Below are positions 43,358 to 55,175 of a stretch of 64,000 bases of DNA, piece by piece (within the stretch, counting starts at the first letter, position 1; the number at the start of each line of letters is the position of its first letter). The notes beneath the pieces were generated by a model. The model was not told the DNA's origin. It was given only the letters and a program-made list of their open reading frames with translations, and ran no database searches. This DNA is from Atriophallophorus winterbourni (Eukaryota; Platyhelminthes; Trematoda; Plagiorchiida; Microphallidae). Location: positions 1 through 64,000 of the forward strand of contig JACCGJ010016166.1 of NCBI GenBank assembly GCA_013407085.1, read 5' to 3'. The position numbers were made by a program, and so were the translations under genes.

Positions 43358-44042
43358 ACCGACAAATTGAAATACTTGCTCTGTGTTTGGGCCTTAATTA
43401 GAGGAGGTTTTTATGCTCTAGTAACGAGCAATGGCCATTTTAATAGATCATTCAGTAGTTACTTACGATATCAGTATGGTACTGCCGTTATTTGCAAAGG
43501 AAAGGTGGATTTCAAAGCTTTACTCGCTGATTTTTATGATGAATACTATAGCGTTTTTATTACTTACGAACTGGACCTCAACGGGCGCCTAACCTCTGTC
43601 AACAACTCACTGGCAAGAAGTTCTGACGAAACAGTGAATAGACTTGTTTACCAAAGACTGTAGACAAAATTTCATGACCGCCGTTCCAATGAAGCTAAAA
43701 AATCTGACGCATAATCTGTTCAAGCTAGCAACTCGAATTTACTCTGAAGAACGTGTGCTCGTACGAAGTGTTCTATTCGAATGCAGCTATCCGCCGTGCT
43801 TCACTGAACGACACACGCACCTATAGATAAAATGCACACCAGTGCAAACATGGCCGAGGAAAACATTATATTTTTACTTCAATTTAAGGACGACGCATCA
43901 GTTGACTCATTGACCAACAATTTTGAACAAATAGTTCAAAAGTCGCTAAGCTTTGAGACCGCCTATCTCATCAGAAAAACTCTCTCTCCCTCTCTCTTTC
44001 TCTCTCTATATGGGGACACCACGGGCAACTTGAATCGACTCT
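43358..44042 (+). pseudogene. Possible remnant of a SEA-like extracellular protein
   Basis: Three consecutive frames: 98 residues with GKVDFKALLADFYDEYYSVF, 60 residues with LKNLTHNLFKLATRIYSEER, and 70 residues with IIFLLQFKDDASVDSLTNNF. The alternation of a hydrophobic beta stretch (IIFLLQF, VLVRSVLF) with an amphipathic helix ending in a YS-type turn is reminiscent of SEA modules. No GSVVV-type cleavage motif is seen. A pyrimidine-rich run ends the region near 43,980-44,010. This is a weak call. Confidence 0.25.
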
Positions 44043-44139
44043 GATAGCTCATTTTTCACTCACACCTATATCTTACGGGATAATCACCGTTGTTTAATTC
44101 GTGCATGAAGTTTACCATCTACTACTTAAGTAAGGACGT

Positions 44140-44420
44140 TCGACTAGAGCAGTTCGGGATTGACAAGGTCAAATGCTTTAGAGAAATCAATATAAATTAC
44201 ATCCACGTAGTTGCCAGCTTCCAGTATCTCAGATTAGGCTTTATTTGTTAACAACAAGTTTGTACGGTTTAGTTTATACAACGTGGCTTGCACTATGTTA
44301 CGAATAACTAGCGGGAAAATCTTACTGACAGCTTGGGCGATAACAATCAAAATCTTCGGACTGAACGTGGATGCTCAAAAGCAATTAGTTCGTGATCTCA
44401 CGTTGCCTTGACCTAAAACG
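44140..44420 (-). pseudogene. CR1/Jockey-like RT palm fragment
   Basis: The minus strand reads LYKLNRTNLLLTNKA, then ILEAGNYVDVIYIDFSKAFD with the first catalytic Asp and LVNPELL. It resembles a different LINE lineage from N1 (DVIYIDFSKAFD against VCYLDMSKAFD). Only the first half of the palm is present. Confidence 0.7.
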
Positions 44421-45690
44421 ATATTGACTGAACTATTTTAACACTTGACATTTTGTTTTGTTTAGTGTTCCATTTAGCTCAAATTAATTTTGCCACTTTC
44501 TTACACCTGGATTCTGTAGAGCTTGTTGTGATATATCGAAAAGTAAATCTTTTTCTTTAATCAAGTATTTTGTCTCTAAATATGGGAACTCTTAGTCAGT
44601 AAACTTGAGTTATTTTTCACAGTCGTATGAATGTCAGGTGTATGCAAGCTAAAATAAGACAAATGGCGTTGAGCTATGTATAATACATCATTGATATAGA
44701 AGACTAATAATGCAGATCAATTTAGATTTATTGTAGGTGGTGCACAAATTTGGGCGTCATTATACCACGCTTCGTTTGATTGCGTTTACAATCACGTGAC
44801 TTGTAGCAGCTGACACTGATATACAACCACAATGTTTTTATTTGGCTTTCGTTTTAATTGATCCGAGAAGCTGCGATTTTACAAGCACACTTGGCAAGAC
44901 GTATTTATAATCCGATCGATAAATTGGTAAAGCACAGTTGCGCGTTGATTCCGTATTTCACAAATGCGTTTCAGTGGTAATGTAGTGTGTGTTGGATGTG
45001 TGAAACATCCATTTGTAGGCATCACAGCGCTTGACCTATGTATAACCCTGTGGTTCTGTTATTGTTCACCACTGTTTATTATGAGAAATTTACATAAGCG
45101 GGGGTTCAAATAGATACTTGTGTTTGGGTACAGGTAGCTCCTACAAAGCTTGGACAATTGTGCCATACAATATGGTACCTGTTTCAGCAATTCCTTCACT
45201 TGTTCAAGACATGATGATTCCGCTCCTGCTCTCTCCACCCGATTAGCACAAACAGCATAAAAATAATCATGGATTGTGTGTGTGTGATGTGAATAGATGC
45301 TTGTTCAACATTTGTTAACTGAATGCATGTTGTTTCTAAGAAAACATTTGAGTGGTTCTCAAGGTGTCCGATACCAATGCCGTACACCAAATTTCCAAAA
45401 ATTTCGAAAGGAGCGTCAGAAGTTGTTAATTAGCTGCATTAAATTGACTGTCTTTTTTGTACTCTTCATAGATTTTTGTGTCATTTCCAGTTTTTCCGCA
45501 CAGGTCAACCACTGAAACCCATGAGACTAACCACTTTTTTGAAATGCTCACATCCCTTGAAGGGTCATTCCAAATAATCTATCAGACGGCAATAAAACCA
45601 CCGTCTACTCGCTTCAAAAGGAGCGATTTATCAGAAACAACCTGTGATAGTAGGAAAGTAAGCTATGTCAAGATGCTCTTTATAAATCTC
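44421..45690. other. No gene recognised
   Basis: AT-rich. The overlapping frames around 45,200-45,700 show no known motif and lack splice-site support. Confidence 0.35.
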
Positions 45691-45692
45691 AG

Positions 45693-45960
45693 TTTATAAC
45701 GATCTCGTATCCAGTTGTTGCTGTTGGCCTCCTTCTGCGATGTCGACCATGGATGTACATCCAAGTCGCATGAAATTTGTGGTTCTATAGCTTTTCGAAT
45801 GACTACACAGTCCGATTCGGGAGGAACAAACTCTACCACAGGGCTTGCAACGATGTTGTAAGGCGTCATGCTAGCGACGTCATCTGCGTTTAGCAGCCAA
45901 GAGCTGTATCCGCTCCTCCCAAGCTTGCTGATGAAGTTTTACACAATGCCTCCTGTAAGT
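45693..45960 (-). pseudogene. RTE-type LINE C-terminal zinc-finger fragment
   Basis: In changing minus-strand frames: RRHCVK-like, EERIQLLAAKRR, then CKPCGRVCSSRIGLCSHSKS, the C..C.R.C.SRIGL.SH finger that marks the C-terminus of RTE proteins in flatworms. It continues with the MVDI region. The clearest copy of this finger in the window. Confidence 0.75.
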
Positions 45961-46379
45961 ACTAATTAAAATTGCTATCCGCGATGATTCACAACCTTGG
46001 TAAATTTCTGAGAACAATGCCCATGGGTAAAGAGTGCCGTTTACTTTAATTTTAATATTTTTCGAGTTTTTGTTTCCACTTGAAGCTTATGGAATAAGGT
46101 GAATGTTGCTGAATTGTGCAAGGGACTATCTTACTGATGGACACGTCTGAGTTCGTGTTGGTAACACCATTTGCAGAAGGAAAATGTCACAATGTTTGGA
46201 ACTTGGAACTTTTCTCTTTTAGATGTGATTGAATAATGCAGTGCAGGTTATCGGGTGAAATTTGGTACTGTTGGCCAATGATATTAAAAACAGAAATTAT
46301 GTTTGTTCCATTGACTGTATACCATTACGCCGAGATATGTGCATTTTATACGAACAAAACCTGAAGCTCCTGTTCCAGG

Positions 46380-46460
46380 TCTTGAACAGGAAGGCCAGAG
46401 TAAAGCCAGGCGCTTCCGCTCTACTTACTACGATTGGAACTACATCCACGGCTCTCTAAA
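46380..46460 (+). pseudogene. CR1/Jockey-like linker scrap
   Basis: LNRKARVKPGASALLTTIGT matches NNRSRVKPGVAALKTREGTT in N1. It is part of a 65-residue frame whose beginning is unrelated. 45,961-46,379 holds nothing else recognisable. Confidence 0.6.
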
Positions 46461-46689
46461 CCGCTAACGAACATGCTCAATTTCACTCTAGATTGTTCTA
46501 TCCTAAAGAGTACTTATGGTATGATATGCCAGGATTCAGATCACAAATTAATATGATACATGAAAGTTGTTGAGATTCCAGAGAACATGTGCATTGGAAT
46601 GATTTACTGACACAAATATGTTGACTGTAGTGATCATTTGCAATGTTGTTCCACTCATCATGGTGTTCAAAATGGACATTTTGTTTTAC

Positions 46690-47400
46690 AAAAAAACGAA
46701 ATGGTTATTGGATAGTCACTATTGAAAACTTTCGGCTGGAACCAATACATCATTTAACATATCTTTGTTCAACCATAGCGCGATAACCGCTCTGTAAACA
46801 TGGAGGTTGATAAACGGATTGATAGAACATGTTATCAACTTGTTTAATTCGAGCTCTCGTACATTAGGCAACCACAAATTGACCGTGAAGACAAAAATGA
46901 TGATATTCGGCGCGCGAGAACTAAAGGCTTTATTCTACGGTAGTGAACCTTGTACCATTTACCAAGAAACAAACGGAAACTGAATGCGTTCTATTTAAGG
47001 AGCATCCGCCGTATGTTGAACATATCGTGGATGGACTAACTACCAAAATCTAAGCTGCTTTCTAAAGCTGATCTACAAAGCATGTTCTCAATACAGGGGT
47101 TCCTTATGTTTGCTCAGTCATTTGTACACATGGAAAAAAGGGTGTAATCTAAAAGATCTACTCTTTGGTGAACTGAAATCAGCAGGTCGACCGTTCGACA
47201 GACTTCACATGGTTTACAACGAGGTTTGCAATAAATATATGAAAACTCTGAACATTGACCTTACGAGTTGGACACAACTTGACCTTTGTGCCAAGGCCTG
47301 GATCCGCCGAACGCAACAATATTCAAGCTCGGCCGACACAGAATTTTCCCGAGGTCACTTGCAAAGCGCGTGAACAATCGGTCAGTCCCAACGCGAGTAA
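46690..47400 (+). pseudogene. RTE-type LINE 3' half fragment
   Basis: In broken frames: ITIENFRLEPIHHLTYLCST, NHKLTVKTKMM ... ALFYGSEPCTIYQETNGN, SIRRMLNISWMD, and an open stretch KDLLFGELKSAGRPFDRLHM, YMKTLNIDLTSWTQLDLCAK. This is the region after the RT palm in order: Y.GS..., K...VYNA...LLYGSETW, R.ILNI.W.D, DLLYGEL..G.R. About 240 residues of the element survive, all decayed. Confidence 0.8.
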
Positions 47401-47509
47401 AGTCATGTCGTGTTTTCTGTGTGTGTTTAAGATCCATGGTAAATGTGTTCAATACTACGATTTAAGAATCACCACTGAAGAAATCAGAGACTAAGGTTAT
47501 TGGTGTAAT

Positions 47510-47872
47510 AAAAAAAACCATGGTTAATCCCGTTTTGGATTCAGCTAAAATGATCACGGAGTTAGGTCATTTTTACAACGATATGTTGTTACGGTCGACC
47601 TCAGCTGTGCACCCTAAATCGTGATATGTACGAAGATTAGCAAGTCGCAAGAAAACCCGTTTGATTACAAACAGAAATACGACCTGGAGAAATGGTCTCA
47701 ACTTAGCCACTTAGTGTAAATTGAACATGTAATCACAGACAAAGTGACTCGTTTAACTCGGAACTCAACTTTAGCTCATATTGGTCAACCTCGCTTGCTC
47801 GAGTTAACACAGAAATGCGAGGGTGATATCGAGAACGTAGTGGTGAAATCGTACCGTGCTATTCAATAATCG
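47510..47872 (+). pseudogene. N-family ORF1 fragment
   Basis: At nucleotide level it follows 37,690-38,110 of N1 (gatatg-tgttacggtcgacctcagctg..., ttggtcaacctcgcttgctc, gcgag-ctgatatcgagaacgt). Frames are broken by stops such as SHLV-stop. It lacks the SR2-derived insertion. Confidence 0.75.
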
Positions 47873-48709
47873 AAAAAATTCAAAAATAAATCATATTTAT
47901 ATAATATTTCTAGTAACATAGGGACGATTTACGACTATAATTGCAGAGGTATATTGATTAACATTCAAAGACACACTCGGGATAATGTGAAAATATTTGG
48001 ATTCTAATTATGTGGTAAACCAATCGTAGATATTACTTTCTTCGAATAACAACCGCATACATATGGCTACCTTACAAACCGCATTTAGCGGAGTTTTCTG
48101 TAATTGAATGTGTTAATTTCATACATATCGGTTTCCCTTCGTATGCGTTTGAACACGCGTTTATTGATTCGAAATTTCGGTGCTTGATTACTTGGGATCG
48201 CATAATCATCTCTTGAATTATGATTCACCGAGCACATTAGATTTCAAACATGATATTATATGATTATCCATTTTTCTTCTTTCTTCCGTTTTCTCTATCA
48301 AAAAGGCTTTCTAATTTTTCCACAAAATCAAAAGCGTCACATATAACATTAAAGTACATGTTCGTATTTCATCATTATTCATTGTGGATGTGATTGCGTT
48401 GTCGAATAAAAAAACCTCAATCATGTAATCCTGGATTAAAACAGTTTTCAATTAGCTGTCGGAAACTAGCAAAATTTCAATTCTACTCTCGTTAAACAAA
48501 CAGTTTATTGTGTTTAAATTAATTGCTCCTAAAGAGTGTTTTGTGTTTTTTATAGATTCAGATCAGGATCGCATAAATCTCATTAGCCATTACAAATTTA
48601 ACATAGTCTCTGGTACTACATACCTTTGTAATCAGGCATAAAAAAAGTTCAAATTAAGGGTTCCAGTCGTCCGATCAATGTACTCACGAGTTTTGTTGAA
48701 AAATACGAT
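47873..48709. other. No gene recognised
   Basis: AT-rich sequence without open frames of note or visible repeats. Confidence 0.4.
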
Positions 48710-50335
48710 AACACCATTTTGTGTCAGACCATCATGAAGCTGAAGATTAATTTAATGTAAATCGGCATGTTGCACTTGCATACCACTGATTGATAAGGTT
48801 GGTATAACCACCTTGCCCAATCAAATAATCCCAAACACATGTAGCAATGTTTTAAACTCATGATCATGAACAATAATGCACATTTACATTCATTTACATC
48901 ACTTACTTCCCACCACAGGTTACGTGCTCTGTGCAATCATCAGGTAGGGACAGCGAAATCAGGAACCCCATGCGCAGTCATAGAAAAGGTTCACGAAATT
49001 GAAGAATAATTACATTTTTCATTATGCTCAAGTCTCAAAAACACTTTATAAAATTTTGTTTTTTTGATAATAATTGTTTAGAGATCAAAGTTATAACAAC
49101 ATCGAACGTGAAATTCAATTCAACTTATGGACCAAGAATTTTTGATACACTCCAGCAAATTCCATGTGGTTGCCGTTCATTGAGCATAAATGAAAATACG
49201 ACCCGAAAACAATGGTGTTTTTACCTGATCTAAAAGTGGACTTTCTGAAAGTGCACCGCCTATACGATCAATAATACTTTGTTCACATAAATGAAACGTG
49301 TGGGTTAAACTTAGTTTATTAAACTGCAACCTAACACTTTTATCTATATGCGATGTTGTTGGGTGCTGTAATGCTGAGGAAAACGGCGTTAAGCCAAACG
49401 AAGAGTATATTTTCAATGAAACTTTATCAGAAGTTCAAGAATCAAGATTCAAGATTTTATGGTTAAAAAAGCAATTACTTTACAATAACCATGCATTTGA
49501 ACTATAGGTACAAGTGTATATGTGTATATGTGTGTAGAAAAATTTTAAAATCAAAATAATTCTTGTAACGTTAGATTATAAATAGTTCGGGGCATAATTT
49601 GGATTGGCTATCAGGAAGTCGTCCAATTTTGATTTAAATTTAGAAAAGGTTTTTGAGCTTACCAAATTGGCTGACAGGGAATTACGAGCGAAACAAATAC
49701 GCACAGGCTAAAAATACCTGCGGCAGTTCTGATTGGAGTGGGGTATTTCCAACTTGCAGTTTTGCCCGCGGTTGATGCTGGATGTTTGTCGGTTCTTTTA
49801 GTATATCCAAAGGGTGAGAAGTTGAGTGTAAAATCTTGCACTAGTCCTTAAATCGATCGAAAAATAGGTTATGAGATGACTTTAATTGGTGGATGTTCTA
49901 TGCCGAATCGAGCGGCAGAAATTGGTTCGGCACAAACAACTGGAAGGACCGACTTACTCGTTAACTAAAGTAGTCATCTGTAAAATCGCGTATCAGGTAC
50001 GATGATCATTAAATGTCAGTCAAGCCGAAAAAAGCCGCAATACCAACCATTGGTAATTTGTAATTCAGTTTCGTCTGATTACATGGTAGATGGATAGTTA
50101 AGCGGCTTGAGAAATAATGCCGAACGTTTGAACTTGATTGAAAACCTTTTCGCAAATATCTTCATTGGGATACGATCGAACATATCTGGCTTAGGTCAAC
50201 TTGGAGTCAATATATCCACTGAAGTAGTGATCAACCCTAATTTGAGCTTGCAAACCTGTGGCATAAGAGTAATGATTGATCATATTCGACATTACCACAC
50301 AACACTATTTTAAAATTGTATTCAAGGTCAAAGCT
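48710..50335. repeat. R1c: third copy of block R1
   Basis: It joins in one stretch the parts seen in R1b (left) and R1a (right), with a truncated LINE inserted at 49,436-49,816. Near 50,280-50,300 it keeps the undisturbed site (catattcgacattaccac) into which G3 jumped in R1a. On the minus strand 48,994-48,915 reads MGFLISLSLPDDCTEHVTCG before a gtaagt, a possible signal-peptide exon. Confidence 0.8.
49436..49816 (-). mobile_element. 5'-truncated CR1/Jockey-like LINE with 7-bp target duplication
   Basis: The insertion is absent from R1a and R1b and is flanked by agaagtt (49,429-49,435 and 49,817-49,823). The minus strand begins with the RT C-terminus (FGYTKRTDKHPASTAGK, then in a second frame LFRS.FPVSQFGKLKNLF) and ends in a tail of the type aatcttgaatcttgattcttg. 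It corresponds to 41,280-41,460 of N1 but comes from another lineage. Confidence 0.8.
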
Positions 50336-51371
50336 GCAGAAGCCGCAAGCCTCAGTTAACTTAATCGTTCAGAATCTATATTTAATGACCGGTAATATAT
50401 AATTTATTGTTTGTATAGTGTTTTAAGGTCTTCGGTGAGCTACATACCGCTTGAGTTTACAAAGTCTCCATTCAATTCTTCTGGGAACCATGACCACCGA
50501 CTTCAAATTGATCCCGCTGTGGATGCATCTACGTGTTAGTTCTGTTTATTTCTTTATTTTATTCTGGAATAATAACCTATAGTTTTTCTGGGTTTTCTGT
50601 ACCATTGTATTTTGATTCATTGGTTTTCCATTAAATCCAAACGACTTACACCGTCAACACACTAGCCATTAAACTACTGCCAAACATTCCATTAGGTCTC
50701 ATATAATCGTCAAGTTTCGATTTGAATAGAGTATACAGTATTGCCAACGTAGCAACGTACAATCATGAGCAAGCGACTATGAGAGATTAACCATGTACGT
50801 CTCGCTCAACGGTGGCTCACATTGCATATGTTGTTTGTCATTTCTTCATTGTTTCAAGACATAGAAAATCGTGATAGGAACTGCCACACTAGAATGAGCG
50901 CATGGAAGGATAGGCACCAGGATAGATTTGTTTGTAACTTCATCAAAATTTGTTAGTTAATTTCATGAAAAGGCATATTCATTCAAAATTATTCATTTTT
51001 TTCTTATAAATTTTCCAGTTTCGACACAACGTTACATACGCGTCCAACGTTTCTTTGAATCCCGAATGAGGCAACAACTCGGATACCATCAGGAAGATCT
51101 CGTTATTTGGTATTCACAGACATATGTTTCAACTCCGTCGATCAAATCTATGAGAACAATCATGATTTAGGTAAACGTGTACGCTTAGTACTGGCCGTTT
51201 GAAAGCACCGCATCGCATCACTTCGTTTACGCACTCCGTCGAAGGACACTGATCTATAAACCACCGCAACAATCGCTGCAGATGTTGCTCGGTCTGGCAA
51301 CGAAACGTCCGATGCAAACTCAACAAGCTTTCAGAGAACAAACTCGAGTAAGCTACAATATATATAGTCTA
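50336..51371. other. No gene recognised
   Basis: AT-rich. The minus-strand frame at 51,129-51,341 has no known features. Confidence 0.35.
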
Positions 51372-51960
51372 TTTTTAGTCCTTGTCTGAGAGGAGCTTTT
51401 TATTTGTCGCTTTCCGCTTGCATCGACAAATACGTTTCGGTGTGAATTGCTAAGTCCAACTTGGTTTGAGCCGATATAATAGTTTTGTCCATGTGGATGA
51501 TAACGCTGCAATCGTCTGTCTCCAGACGGAAGAGTGTTCGACATATGACATCTGGTTTGAGTGGGATAAGTTTAACATCAATAAGTAATGTTCCTTCTTC
51601 CCTTTCCGACCTAACAATCTAGGCCATAGCGCTGGTCAAGAACGTAATCCTAAAGGGTTTGGGTCCATCTCCTATATACTCTGGCGAAAGAGGAACTCGA
51701 ACAGTGTCCACACCAACGGCATTAGAAATATCTAGAGAAGACGCAATACACCGCCATTGCTTGACGTCGTGCACTACGGTATCCTGAATCGATGCCTGAG
51801 AAATAAACGAGTCACATTAGTTCGCAAAGTTGAGTCCATTTCTCGATGTCGTGTTTCTGTTTTTTTATGAAACAGGTTTTTTTGGGATTCGCTAATGTTC
51901 TTGCCTATCACGCTCAGCGCGTATGGGGAGTTCATTTTTAGAATTCTACCCATTTGGGCT
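51372..51960 (-). pseudogene. N-family ORF1 fragment
   Basis: The minus strand carries, in order, SESQKNLFHKKTETRHREMD-like sequence, DISNAVGVDTVRVPLSPEYI, GDGPKPFRITFLTSAMA and GDRRLQRYHPHGQNYYIGSN. These follow the N1 ORF1 order at 37,900-38,640. Several frame changes; dead copy. Confidence 0.7.
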
Positions 51961-52227
51961 TTACTTTGTGCGTCGTGTACAGCAGTAATGCTGCCTGGTT
52001 CAAGATTACGCGTATCGCCTTAGGTGTGCATTTTACATAAGGTAAGGTTTAGTACGTTTGAAGTACTATTTCGGTTCTGAATAACACAATTCATTTTCTT
52101 TCGCGATGCAATTTTGAAGCAGTGCAATCCAGTTCAAAAAGTGAAGTTTATAATGAATCTGAGATTAGGTTCAATTACCTTCGAACCAGGTGATCGATGG
52201 TAAACATAGATAAAAGCAACACATCAC

Positions 52228-52545
52228 TTGTCAGTTCGCTTTATCAAAAATATACAATTTGCGGGAGATGGTTCCGAAATCGCAATTACCAATACACTGT
52301 TTTTCAACGTAACATACCAAACGTGTCACAAGCGAATTCTCTGCTCATTTGTTGCGTGCGACGACAATAATATTCAAACTGAATGCACGCATGAGTTGCT
52401 CGACGATTTCACATTGAATGCGTTGTATAGAAAATACATAATGCCCAATAGTTTTCGGCAGAAAATACATTTAAATTTAATAGGTGACACTAACAAGGAT
52501 AAAGACACACCAATTTATTCGCATCTATCCAAATCAACAAACTGA
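52228..52545 (+). CDS. W2: Ig-like exon convergent to Z2
   Basis: A 105-residue open frame with FAGDGSEIAITNTLFFNVTY followed by QTCHKRILCSFVACDDNN and ECTHELLDDFTLNALYRKYI. GSEIAITN...VTYQTC parallels GSVLTVNS...GTYTC in X2 exon 2, an Ig E strand and F strand. Unlike W1 it has no internal stop. The start Met is probably not real; the exon would begin by an acceptor near 52,245. Function unknown. Confidence 0.4.
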   Translation: MSVRFIKNIQFAGDGSEIAITNTLFFNVTYQTCHKRILCSFVACDDNNIQTECTHELLDDFTLNALYRKYIMPNSFRQKIHLNLIGDTNKDKDTPIYSHLSKSTN

Positions 52546-52839
52546 TTGGAATAGTCACATATCAAATTTCTCATGTGAAAAATTCCCATCTGATATAATT
52601 GTACACTACACTTCCACGAAATGGTCCCGGTTCTACAGCATCAAACCACATGGCAGTGCTCACTCAGTTTGTCCTAATACTTGTAAGTGCATAATTTGGA
52701 CTTTCATTGATCGAATTTCGCGTATTCATCTTTCCAATATTTTCGATAGTAGCGGATGTTCCAACGATTGATAGATTCAAATCAGATTAAAGCTAACACC
52801 ATCTGAACTGAGTCGTGCTCTGAAAACCGGCAATGGGTC

Positions 52840-53086
52840 TTAGTTTATCACAGTTTTGCAACAGAGTCGGAACCGGATGCGGTTTGCTTTGATTGCTTTA
52901 AATTGCTCTATCAAATAATCCCTGAATGGAACAGCGACAACCAAGAGCGCGACAAAAACAATAGCTGCGATTGTGATTCCCGCAATTGCACCGGCGCTCA
53001 CAGCTGGAATCTGGAATTGAACAACTGGTGACGTTGCCCGGACGATCCAGTTACGTTCAATTGTATGTTGAATTCGTATTCCGTAT
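52840..53086 (-). pseudogene. Z2: IgSF transmembrane exon, frameshifted
   Basis: The acceptor ttaccttccag precedes ATACGGAATAC; the exon starts in phase 1 and reads TEYEFNIQLNVTGSSGQ, then a one-base loss moves the frame to VVQFQIPAVSAGAIAGITIA, IVFVALLVVAV and FRDYLIEQFKAIKAN. The loss is at the same spot as in Z3. A phase-1 Ig exon lies upstream on this strand at 55,176-55,315. Confidence 0.6.
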
Positions 53087-53169
53087 CTGGAAGGTAAGCC
53101 CAGTTTTTCAAGGAATAAATAAGCATTTTTGTGAACAACATTACAAATATTATTGAAATATAGCTAAAT

Positions 53170-53480
53170 ATTAACAGTCGATATCATATCTATCCACCGG
53201 CGTGCAAATGGCGTCAATCGACTGAGTATTTCCGGTCGCTGTGAGCGCTGCGGAAGAGATTATTCCTACCAACTCGGACTGTATATTCAGCAGAAACATT
53301 TGTGCCGCATCATACGACATCATACGACCGTGATATACATCAATGGTCGACATCACACCAAGAAGGCCAACAACACAAATATAACAGAATAATATCGCTC
53401 AGAATCCTTCTATGTTTAAAGTCAAATGGATATAAACGTCGCAATATTTTGGTGTACGGATCATTTCGAAGATCTAACAC
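53170..53480 (+). pseudogene. RTE-type LINE finger scrap (in B2)
   Basis: The plus strand reads GRCERCGRDYSYQLGLYIQQ, a decayed form of the CKPCGRVCSSRIGLCSH finger at 45.8 kb, followed by the VDI-like stretch (INGRHH). Oriented opposite to Z2. Confidence 0.6.
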
Positions 53481-53569
53481 TAAAGCTGTGGCTCTGCGAC
53501 AGATTTACACAAAGAATGTTATCGTTTCACAGTCAATGAACCCGGACATCTAACTCAACAATCTAGAAA

Positions 53570-54010
53570 CATCGATTATATAAACAAGTTGCGCATGTAC
53601 GCCACAGTTTGGTAAGGTTAGTACGACCAACCTGTTAAAACACATGACCATGAATAAGAAATCTCATTTGCATGCATCACCATAAAAAACACAGAGCTCA
53701 CGAGCGGTTCCGTGCTGTTTGCACTCATGAAGTAGGGACAGTAGTATCATGCTCCGCATGCTCTATAAACAGAGGAATAATGGTCAACAAGTTACGCATG
53801 TATGCTTCAGTTGGGTAAGGTCCGTACTACCAACCTGTTCAATCACATGAGCACCTAATCATGCAGACTGGGTTTTAAACCCATAACCACGAATAAAGCG
53901 CAGCTTGTTTACCACTTTTTCAAGCGCAGGCGGATCCGGATCCTACTGTTTCGACCTCATGAGTGCAAACAGCAAGAAACCGGTCGTGGGCTGTGTGTGT
54001 GATTGAAATC
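53570..54010. repeat. Two dispersed units of about 0.2 kb in tandem
   Basis: caagttgcgcatgtacgcc-cagtt-ggtaaggt at 53,585 and caagttacgcatgtatgcttcagttgggtaaggt at 53,789, each followed by ccaacctgtt-aa-cacatga. The same unit is in R1b/R1c (ggttggtataaccaccttgcccgatcaaa) and at 57,290-57,440. On the minus strand near 53,770-53,700 MRSMILLSLLHECKQHGTAR recalls the possible signal peptide of R1c. Confidence 0.6.
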
Positions 54011-55175
54011 ATTGCAAATGAGTTTTTTATCGACTTTTTTTGTTGAATCTGTTGTTATTGATCTCGCAATTAGGTGAACGTAAATCGTACTTTACGACTG
54101 ATCGGCTTCTAGCATTTCTACACTCGTGGACAGTGAATTTTTTGGATTGATTTGGTTGGCAGTCCTGCTATGATATAAGAAAACAAATTGACTATGCGAA
54201 TCGCATGGCCAAATAAATAATTTATCCTAATTAAATAGAGCAAAGTTGTGTCCAGTAACGGAACATTGTATGACCTATTTAGTAATTCAATAGAAATATA
54301 CAGGGGTATGATACGTTTAAAACATCTGATCTTATTATTGTTTGAGTGATATATATATCATCGCGGTTTCTGTCAACAAATTGATAATTTCTTCGATCGA
54401 GTACAATATCTGACCTTGATTAATCTGAGATATTTACTCATCGTATGTACCGAATTAATTAACAGCTTCGCAATTCAAGGTCTTTTTGTGCATTGATCAT
54501 CCAAATGTTGATATTTAAAGTCTGCTAAGACAGAAACTGGCAAGGTTAATAAAATTTACAAAAATCTAACTGAGCAGAAATTAATGGGCTACAGAAAAAC
54601 ACGCATAACGTGGAAAAATATCTGATAACATTGAGGAAATCATGTGTATTTTCTTCTCATTTGTTTAATAGACGTGTTATATTACTTTCAGTATTTGACC
54701 CGCAACCAGTAAACCTGCGGAGATTTATTGCAGTCGTTTAAAAAATTGTCACGAAGAGCTTGATAAAAACATTTTTAGAACTGGTCTAGCAACAACGATC
54801 AAAATGTTTTGACCGACCCTAAGTTTCACGAAAAGTTTATTTCGTGGTCTTCCATTGATTCGGACAACATCGATAACGACCGAAATAGTTCAGGTTTTGA
54901 AGCAAATTAGTTTCTTTTTCACATATTCCTAAGGTTTTATTGTTGAGCATAGAATGAAATAGCGAAAATCATATTGCTCGTTTTCATGATATTTTTATTC
55001 ACAAAATGGATATTTCGTTAAACGTCATATATGATCGATTTGTCCCTATTGTAAGGTAAGGTAAGGTAAAAAGCTGTAAAATTAGCTATAAAACAAATTT
55101 AAATGTATCATATTATTATAAAACACGAGGATTCTTTGATCTGAGTAAATTTGTTTATATATCAAACCGACTGAC
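54011..55175. other. No gene recognised
   Basis: AT-rich, possibly intron sequence of a minus-strand IgSF gene between 55,315 and 53,086. A short (ggtaa)n run is at 55,054-55,070. Confidence 0.3.

Larger units (their letters stand above)
52050..53560 (-). repeat. B2: second copy of block B, inverted relative to B1
   Basis: On the minus strand from 53,560 down: gccacagctttagtgttag, the RTE finger scrap, transmembrane exon Z2, the 3' flank and the W2 region. It matches B1 almost end to end, for instance caatttgcgggagatggttc in W and gattatttgataaagcaattc-like sequence in Z. B1 and B2 form an inverted pair 20 kb apart. Confidence 0.75.
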
